A stretch of 64,000 bases of DNA from contig SEMN01000325.1 in NCBI GenBank assembly GCA_005408345.1, forward strand, positions 496,001 through 560,000. The letters run 5' to 3'. The stretch is from Macquaria australasica (lineage: Eukaryota; Chordata; Actinopteri; Centrarchiformes; Percichthyidae). The notes below the pieces were generated by a model that made no database searches, had not been told where the DNA came from, and was given only the letters and a program-made list of their open reading frames with translations. Below, piece after piece: positions 56,691 to 64,000 of this stretch. The position numbers and the translations under genes are program-made. Position 1 is the first letter of the stretch. Every line of letters begins with the position of its first letter.

Positions 56691-56930
56691 TGCCAAGTGT
56701 CAGCCCACGCCCTACTGTGAGTAAGGAGCTCGGACATCCAGAGGGAGCTTGGAGTAGATCTGCTGCTCCTTTGCATCAAAAGGAGCCAGTTGAGGTGGTT
56801 CGGGCATCTGATCAGAATGCCTCCTGGATGCCTTAGAGGTTTTCTGGGCACATCCAACTGGTAGGAGACCCCGGGGTAGACCCAGAACATGCTGGAGGGA
56901 TTGTATATCTCTACCAGAAAGGGTACAAGA
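56690..56930 (+). pseudogene. LINE C-terminal fragment
   Basis: Broken frames give KRSQLRWFGHLIRMPPGCL and a following RRPRGRPR-like stretch (GRRPRGRPRTC equivalent near 56861), the usual C-terminal end of the LINE family at 54960. Probably the same insertion, separated by later insertions and rearrangement. Confidence 0.7.
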
Positions 56931-57139
56931 GAGAAGTCTCAACCATTCGGTTATGTGCCCACCTAAGGTTTAGGTAAGGGAGGGAAGGCAACCCCATAGT
57001 AGGTTTATCTCCAACACTGCTTACACTTAAAAGGGATCATTACCTTTGGGTTTGGGCCCGCTGCCTTGGCAAGGCCCGGCACACCCGTCGCAGAAAGCCG
57101 CCCTGAGGGCTCTGTCACCTGAACTAGAGTCTCAGTTAA

Positions 57140-57970
57140 AGCTGGGATAGGCAAAATCTGTGCAACCTATGCAAAACCTTCCGCCTCTCTCTCTGCTGCC
57201 TCGTATTACTCTGCTAAGCCCCTCCCACCAAACCCACAACTTCGACAGGCAACAGAAGGAGTCGGTTCCCCTGCGAAACTGTATCCCTTGTAGGGCTCGC
57301 TCTCCACAGCGTGAGCCTCACCGAGACCCCAGTCCCTCTCGCCGCGACTTGTCTTCTCAAAGACGCCCCTCTAGCGCTTTGTGGCCGCAGAGCAGAGCGC
57401 CCCAGGCTTCAGAGGCAGCTGCAATGCTGTTCAGCAGCAGAATGAGAGGCCAGTACACCACACACACACACACACACACACACGCCACTGTCCCCTGTCA
57501 AAAGTTATTCCCCACTGTTTGTCATCATGCCTCTTTGCCACTCGTCGTTATGAGCGTCATGGCATCAAACATAATGAGCCTGAAGCTCCATGTGGAGCCG
57601 GGACGTGTTGTTTTGTACTATACGCCGCTGTAGGCAAAGGAGGTATTGGAAAATTACCACAAGTTTCAGGATTTTCGGCAGGATTTTCCACCATTGAATC
57701 AGGCTTTCACCGTCTGAAGGGATGTGTACATGCGTCCGCATTTGTAGAACAGCCAATTCAAACGCACAGTCTCTCTGAAATAACTTGTGATTGGCCAAAG
57801 TTTCCCGTTACGGGCTAGATTTTCTGAAGCCTGAAAACAGAGGCAAGAGGAGGGGCATAAATAAAGGTTTGTTCTCAGACCGCTTGAATTACAATACAAT
57901 ATGCTACAATGTAACGGTTATTATGGATTTTTTGGCCAATGACGCCATAACAATACTGCCTACCCCATCT
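57140..57970. mobile_element. Non-autonomous TIR element with TAA flanks
   Basis: Left end AGCTGGGATAGGCA, right end inverted AGATGGGGTAGGCA, with TAA on each side (57137-57139 and 57971-57973). A 3-bp TAA duplication fits PIF/Harbinger; TTAA flanks could also be read, so superfamily is open. The long plus-strand frames inside have no family signature. Confidence 0.6.
57457..57483. repeat. AC microsatellite
   Basis: About thirteen AC units inside the TIR element. Confidence 0.93.
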
Positions 57971-58182
57971 TAAAAGCCAGCTAAGAAAAGATCTGTCCAC
58001 ACCAGGTGAACATCTCTTTCGGCCACACCTCTGCATTCACATCACCACACAGACAGATTCATTTCTGCAGTAAACATGTCGGGAGGAGTTTGGTAGAATC
58101 CCTTTTTCTGCCGAAGCAGCAAAACACACAAGTATAATAACGTTATTTAACCAGGAAAGGGCTGTCCTTACAGTGGCCCTGA

Positions 58183-58530
58183 GGGTCAAAACACAACAAC
58201 ATTTCACAAAACACAACGACATTACACAAAACACAACATTTCACGAAACACAACATTACACAAAACACGACATTACACAAAACACGACATTACACAAAAC
58301 AACAACATTACACAAAACAACATTACACAAAACACATCATTACACAAAACAACATTACACAAAACACATCATTACACAAAACACATTACACAAAACAACA
58401 TTACACAAAACACAACATTACACAAAACAACATTACACAAAACACAACAACATTACACAAAACACAACAACATTACACAAAACACAATGACATTTCACAA
58501 AACACAATGACATTTCAGATTACGGAAAGG
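58183..58530. repeat. CATTACACAAAACA-type minisatellite (left terminal repeat)
   Basis: About 20 imperfect units of 13-20 bp built from ACATTACACAAAACA and ACATTTCACAAAACA. Forms part of the left terminal inverted repeat. Its open reading frame is a product of the repeat, not a gene. Confidence 0.92.
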
Positions 58531-58754
58531 GTAGGACAGCACTTCTTATTTGTGATTGGACAGAACTCAAGTCAGTCAATAGGCTTATTCACAATATAGC
58601 GAGCGCAAACCGGATGTCGGGAGAACTCTCTTCCGGTCTGAGCATTAGCTTAACTCGCGGTCAAAACATTGGCAGAGTTTATTGTTCTAACTCTAAACAA
58701 ACAGCCGTATTCGTAGTTTCACAGCTTTCCAACCGACGAACATGTAAAAAGGAG

Positions 58755-60196
58755 ATGGATTTTGACCATAAGAAGAGACGAGGACGAGCAGCACGGTAAA
58801 TCCTGCTCGTCCCTCGTCTCTGTGTGTGCCTTGCACCTCAAGGAGGCCAGACACAAACGTACAAAAGAAGTGGTTGTGATGTGGATGAAACGGCGGCTGA
58901 TAAAACTGAGTGCGTTGATGTGGCAGTGCTGGTACAGGAACATGACTACGACTGCTGTCCTACTCCGGGTGAGTGTAGCATGTTGCTAATGAACTGGATA
59001 AATACAGTAGTCACCGAGAGTCGATGACAACTGCAATACACTGTTGATAATTTGTTATCTAAGATAATGTTACACAAACTTGACAACCTAATATTTGCAA
59101 TATAAAGCAGCGTCTAGCATATGCTAGCAGTTATGCTAGTTAGTAGCCAAGCTACCTGTTAGTAAAGTGAATGTTCTAACGTTACTTTTCCACTATTTAA
59201 TAATGGCACGTAACATGTTTGACTACTGAAATAGAGCCAACATTTAGGAAAATCTGATGTGAGTGGCATTTTTTTTGCTTGTTGACTTGAAAAAAGGCTG
59301 TATTTACAACGATGTTCTCACTGGTCTTAATACAAATGAATAGATAATCATGCATGTAATTTACAAATTAAGTATGAGCTGACTATGTAATATTTATAAT
59401 GTTAAACTTCTAAAGCTAAAAATGTTTATTACTAACAAAGCTTTTCACTCATCAGTATGCAGTGCGGGACAGTAAATAAGTACATTTAATCAAGTACTGT
59501 AATTAAGTACAATTTGGCGGTATTTAAATAACTGCTTAAGACTCAAAGGGTAAACTTATCCAATATTTCACAAAAAGAGAAACATGTGAGTAAAGTCCAA
59601 AAGAAGGATATTTGTGTAGCAGAACTAATTTTTTTCTTCTTTTCTACCCCTTATATAATGTCAAGAACAGTCAAAGTTGTCTTTTGACCCTGAGGAAGGA
59701 GCCCGACACCTAGGTTGGGAACCACGGGATTAAACTACTTTATAGTATATAAGGTAGTTAAAACTAGCTCCACCTCAAATAGAGACAACAGTAAAATGCT
59801 GCTTAAGCAATGATGCATTAGTAATAACCTGATAAAATATATATCAGTCATAAGCCATTTTTTCTGCAGCACAAGTATTTTTGATTCTCTAAGTACATTT
59901 GGCTAATAATGCTTCTGTACATTTACTTAAGTAGGATTTGAATGAAATACTTATACCTGTAGTGGAGTACTTTTAGATTGTTGTATTTGTAGTTTTACTT
60001 CAATAAAATATCTTAATACTTAGTATGTCACTTTTTCTTGTCTATTTTCTCCCCAGGAAAACATGAATGAATGTGCCAAAGTAGAATTCATCAACCTTGG
60101 CCTTGATTTCTTTGATAAGCTGCTCATCTCTCCACGCCCTCTTCACCCTGAAATCACTCCTGGTATCTGTGACCATCAGCTGACCCTGGACTTGTC
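58755..60196 (+). pseudogene. Exon-like pieces inside the 3.2-kb element
   Basis: 58755-58795 reads MDFDHKKRRGRAA to a gtaaat donor. About 58869-58969 reads SGCDVDETAADKTECVDV then AVLVQEHDYDCCPTP to a gtgagt donor. 60057-60190 follows a strong pyrimidine tract and ccccag, reading ENMNECAKVEFINLGLDFFD and LLISPRPLHPEITPGICD. Phases do not connect cleanly and no catalytic motif is seen, so this may be a decayed transposase-like gene of an unrecognised kind. The minus strand of the last piece is also open. Confidence 0.35.
59470..60030. repeat. AAGTACTTTTACTT-type interspersed repeat
   Basis: TAATCAAGTACTGTAATTAA at one side and TTTACTTAAGTAGGATTTGA, GTAGTGGAGTACTTTTAGAT at the other are a well-known fish repeat built of stacked AAGTAC motifs. 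Nested in the 3.2-kb element. Confidence 0.6.
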
Positions 60197-61284
60197 AGTG
60201 GTAGGTGTGTGTTTTCCTTAGTTTCATTTGACCCTCAACAAACTTGGTGTGTGATGCCCCTTCAATGTCTTTCACATCAGGGCACTCAAACCAGGCCATA
60301 TGGAAGATCCTCACTTGGGTCATCCAGACTGGCTCCAAGGTGTGAAGCATAGACGTGGATGATGAGACCACATGGGAGAACATTAACAACATTAACGAAG
60401 GTCTCCGCATACTGTTGAAGAACCTGTGGCTCCTCTTTTCATGGCTTTTGTTCATGTTATACATTTAGCAACTGACATGCATTTTTAAATGAATTTTGAG
60501 GTAACTGTTATCATATTCAAACTTTATAAAAAAATTTTTTTTTTTTTTTTTAACCTGGGTGCAAGGTTTGCTTGTGCAAGCAAGTGCAACGGGAAGATTT
60601 TTGGTTTCCAGTGTACTAAAATGAGCTTTCTGGAAAAGTAATGCAACCAAATAGTTGCACAAACTTCTTCCAGCAGCACAAAAGCATGAATATGCTCTTA
60701 TCTCAGGTGGAATGTTTGTATTTTCAAAGGTGATATGAAGAAAGTGATGTCAAGACTTTAATATATTTCACAACTTATTTAATATTAATCATTTTATATT
60801 TTAAAAATTATAAAAGCTGTTATGTGTCAGTTTCATGATCACATGCTATATAGTGAGTGTGTAGTAAGCATCACATTAAATTGGCATCTATAAATTCAGG
60901 AAGCCTTGAATTTATGAATGCGTTAGTCCTTTTATCAGTCCTTTTTATGTGTTTTAGTTATTCAACTGTATAGCTACTAGAAAGTAATTTACATGTTAAT
61001 TAGCATAGTAGGCTACATACCTTGATAATCAAAAATGAACTGCTTGTCTAACTTTGACCTTTTCACATCGCCTTAAAATTAGTCAACAAGACGGACAACA
61101 TCTGCAATTCAGATTTTTGGCAGAGAAAGGAGAGACCGGGAGAAACACACTGTTCTGAGTCCGTAGTAGCAATGACTATAGATCGTAGCATAGTAGCGCC
61201 CCGACCGGAAGTCGCGTTTCATTGACTTGAGTTCTGTCCAATCACAAACAAGAAGTGTTGTCCTACCCTTTCCTTAATCTGAAA

Positions 61285-61372
61285 TGTCGTGTTTTGTGTA
61301 ATGTTATTGTGTTTTGTGAAATGTTAATGTTTTGTGTAATGTTGTGTTTTGTGTAATGTTGTATTTTGACCC
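61285..61372. repeat. Inverted minisatellite (right terminal repeat)
   Basis: About six units of TGTTTTGTGTAATGTT, the reverse complement of the left minisatellite, ending next to TTGACCCTCAGGGCCACCGT. Much shorter than the left tract. Confidence 0.88.
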
Positions 61373-61689
61373 TCAGGGCCACCGTACTGTCCTGGCTAAG
61401 ATAGCAGCACCACATAGAACATAAAAGATAGAGGTTTCAAAACATGCAACAAAGACTTACAAAGACAAAGTATTTGTGTCCACTTTACTGACTAGAGTAG
61501 TTTGTTTTTTTTGGATTATGTCTCATTAAATAGAAAGACTGTGTACACAACTGCTTACCCTTTGGTTTCTGTGTTGACACTGTGAGACACCACATCGCCT
61601 TTCCCCGAGGGTTGAGTGCCTCAGGCTTTGCTCTTGTTTGCATCAGACAGGTCAATGGGACGCTCTGACTAGGTGACACGGAAAGGATC

Positions 61690-61800
61690 TATAGGAGGAT
61701 AAGCTACTTCCTCACTAGGGAAGCGGCACAGGTGCACATCCAGGCACTTGTCATTCCTAATCTGAACTACTAATCCTTTATACGATTGCACCAATACAGT
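61690..61800 (+). pseudogene. Short L2/CR1-like LINE reverse transcriptase fragment
   Basis: YFLTREAAQVHIQALVIPNL then NY corresponds to the FLTREAAQVLIQALVISRLDY stretch near the end of L2-type reverse transcriptases. Only about 35 residues. Confidence 0.55.
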
Positions 61801-63822
61801 ACTTTTAGAGTCATGAATCTGCTGTATCACACCAGATCCCAATGAAAATGTATTTAGAGAAGTAAAACTGAAATTCCCCTTTTGCCAGAAAAGTAGGAAA
61901 GGACAAGATGACGCAAGGGCAAGGCAGTGTTTTTGGATGGGAGAAAGAGAACTTGCATCAAGAAAAGTTTAATGACATCCTGCATCCTGTGTGCAGAGGT
62001 TCGTTTGTATTTGTATTTGCAGCAGCCTAGAGTTATTTGCACATGACTTAGTCAAGGTAAACAGTGGATTATTGTGCAACGCACTTTTCAAATGTGTCCT
62101 GCTGCTTGGGTGGTGATGGTTGTAGGGATTTAATTATCTACAGAAGGCTTTCTTCTTTCTTTCTTTCTTTCTGACATTGTGATTTGGCTTTCCATTTCCA
62201 TTCCATCCAAATTATCTGAACCTGAATGCAAACTTTCAGGGCTCTATGCTTACATTTATTTTTAGGTGCACTTGTGCCCCAATGTTTAATAAGACTAATG
62301 CTGTGTTCACGTCATGTGGGATTGTTGGAAGAGATGGGAAACATTCCCATGTTTATGACTTATAACATTAAATTGCTTTAAACTATGGATTTTGCCTGTC
62401 CATGGGGCGTCCCTAGTTGCTTGATTTTCAGGCGCTTCCATATTATAAAGTGCCAAGTCGGATATATCAGAGCTTTCAGAAGTTTCCCAGACTTGGATGC
62501 TGACGTAAAGAAGTCAGAATCTTGTAAATACGATAAACTCCATATCTTTAAAATTTCATGAACTGTTTTCTCACTCAAACTCAACCACCCCCAAACTCTG
62601 TGCATTTACACTACATTTAGCACGTTTATGTAGCACCTTCAGCCCTACTGGAAGAAAGGTTTGGAAAAGCTGGACTCCTTGATTATTTGAATAACCCACG
62701 AGGTTGGCATGAAGTTGAACATAGACAATTTATTGCCTCACAAGAATAATTTCCAATGTATGAAAATAAAATACAAAAAAATAGAGCTCTTCCAAAACAA
62801 AGGAAAAATCAATAAAGTTCAAATAAAAGTGTCCCTTCTTCTGTGTTAGGAGATAGAGTTCAGTTCTGTATTGTGTGTTCAATGTTCATATGACTACCCG
62901 GGTAGGTTTTGTTGTGTAAAATTCTTATCTGTGTCAGAGAGTGAAGTGAGTTGATGGTCTGTGGTTCTCCAGAGTGGATCCCACGGCTGGCCACACCGTG
63001 CTTCCTTTCCGTCCGCAGTCGCTCACTCTTCCTGGCTCGCCACTGAACCTCCAAGGGTTCAGAATCAGAATGGTCTTTTCCTAATCCGGCAAAGAAACCA
63101 ATCTACACGTGTAGTGCAGAAAACATCATCAGTATTACCATCTCTCTATTCATCACATGACCTTAACTACTTTACTTCTCTTTCTTTTTCTTGTTAATAT
63201 CTTTCATATATATCTATACCCAGATGCAGGATATACAATAGTGTTCCAATTGCTGTAAATAACCTTGTGCATATTTACAGTAGAAAGATATAAATCACAT
63301 CATCTACATCACAATCATCAGAACAATTATCATAACCTGATATCATGTCAACGGAAATATGCGTCATGTACCATCTGTCTCCCTCATTAACTTCAGTGGT
63401 GGCGTGCTAATTAGCTAACCACTCGGTTAGCACCCACATCCAAAGACATGCAAGTTAGATTAATTGGTGATTCTAAATTGTCTGTAGGTGTGAATTATTT
63501 ATATGTTTAAAAATAATTATCCTAGCTCACTTAAATCTAAAGTTACATATACAAATTAAAGGAATAGTCCACTGAAAATCCATCTTTTCAGTAGGGAATA
63601 CTGACCACCTGTAGGCTTGAATGGTGAGTATGATTTTGTTGATACATGTCTCATTGTAATTGTTAAAACAATTTGTTTAATCAGCAACATATTTTAAATA
63701 ATAGTAATTTTCCATGTCTCCCACAACATGCGCACAACCCTGTTACTGAAACCTATTTAGCCTGGCACAGGAAGATTAAAAACAGTGAGTCACATGACAC
63801 AGGAAGTCCATTTGCTAACACC
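61801..63822. other. Stretch without a recognisable gene
   Basis: Contains a CTTT microsatellite at 62149-62172. The segment 62640-63120 has repeat-like texture but no family I can name. The small open frames show no coding signature. Confidence 0.45.
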
Positions 63823-63835
63823 ATGGGTGCCAAAG
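63823..63835 (+). other. Possible first coding exon of a gene running off the window
   Basis: ACACCATGGGTGCCAAAG is a good translation-start context (ACACCATGG) and is followed at once by the donor gtaagtcc. It would encode MGAK plus one base. No upstream promoter element or downstream exon can be confirmed, so this is weak. Confidence 0.25.
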
Positions 63836-64000
63836 GTAAGTCCTAAATCTCTTCTATTTTTCATTTTTTTCCAATCTTTTCAGCCTTGCTTGAATGTGCC
63901 TCTCTAACCAATGCAACCCTGTTACTCATGTTATCAGAATAAGACAAATTAATAAAGTTTTCTTTCTTTCTTTAGAAAACTAAGTTCGTCCTTGACCTCG

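Larger units (their letters stand above)
58169..61386 (+). mobile_element. 3.2-kb inverted-repeat element with minisatellite in its ends (unclassified)
   Basis: Left end TACAGTGGCCCTGAGGGTCA, right end inverted TACGGTGGCCCTGAGGGTCA, flanked by CTGTCCT on both sides (58162-58168 and 61387-61393). Inverted similarity continues inward: the (CATTACACAAAACA)-type repeat, then GGAAAGGGTAGGACAGCACT, TGTGATTGGACAGAACTCAA and a CCGGA(T/A)GTCG block on the left are mirrored at 61200-61372. Exon-like pieces lie inside, but no transposase domain is readable. A 7- or 8-bp target duplication fits hAT- or KDZ-like elements. Confidence 0.78.

Noticed and set aside
56315..56890. 191-residue minus-strand open frame
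   Set aside because: GC-rich DNA with tandem repeats and an antisense LINE fragment; no motif and no splice support.
57160..57633. 157-residue plus-strand open frame
   Set aside because: Lies inside a non-autonomous TIR element and includes an AC microsatellite translated as a His/Thr run.
58173..58490. Open frame of HKTQHYTK-type repeats
   Set aside because: Direct translation of the minisatellite, with no start context or coding constraint.
58183..58530. Regularly spaced repeats that could be taken for a CRISPR array
   Set aside because: Units are short, variable and lack unique spacers of constant length; the tract is part of a eukaryotic transposon end.
60195..60464. Minus-strand gene in the 3.2-kb element
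   Set aside because: The strong pyrimidine tract and ccccag acceptor at 60056 favour the plus strand; the minus reading has no signature.

Overview
The window is nuclear DNA of a ray-finned (teleost) fish. The supporting signs are vertebrate spliced genes with GT-AG introns, a Tc1 transposon with the CAGTGGGGCAAAAAAGTATT-type ends common in fish, L2/Maui-type LINEs with TTGAA-repeat 3' tails, an ISL2EU/Harbinger-like element with THAP and SWIM parts, hAT and chromodomain Ty3/Gypsy remnants, and many short interspersed fish repeats. There are no bacterial-style operons, no CRISPR array and no convincing tRNA or rRNA gene.

Positions ~11-48729 are a head-to-tail segmental duplication: unit A (11-21952), unit B (21953-45527) and a partial unit C (45528-48729) that covers only the first part of the unit. 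Each full unit carries, in order: a stretch of anonymous DNA; a LINE RNase H remnant; PAXX (+ strand), a non-homologous end joining factor, with a Tc1 element and other repeats in its introns; a decayed two-gene ISL2EU-like element; an L2 LINE; a TTAA-flanked non-autonomous transposon; and, on the minus strand, a gene for a small secreted protein with two C-type lectin domains (CTLDs). In unit B, PAXX is complete: I can place seven exons with consistent phases, giving a 194-aa product. In unit A, exons 2-5 are deleted, so that copy is a pseudogene. The two lectin genes are both intact but differ mostly by amino-acid replacements clustered in the end of the first CTLD.

Comparing the units gives an internal history. 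Two L2 insertions in unit A have clean empty sites in B and C. A shared L2 has suffered different deletions in A and in B. A and B share a frameshift in the RNase H remnant that C lacks, so C is the more distant copy.

From 48730 to the end the sequence is single-copy host DNA crowded with transposon remains: a 181-bp tandem duplication at the array edge, a shrunken hAT element with a BED finger, a Ty3/Gypsy chromovirus remnant (minus strand), pieces of a LINE split by a small hAT MITE with a perfect 8-bp target duplication, a TIR element with TAA flanks, and a 3.2-kb inverted-repeat element (58169-61386) whose terminal repeats contain a (CATTACACAAAACA)-type minisatellite. No complete host gene is visible there; a possible first coding exon lies at 63823. 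All statements on similarity come from reading the sequence by eye and from known protein families; no database search was run.
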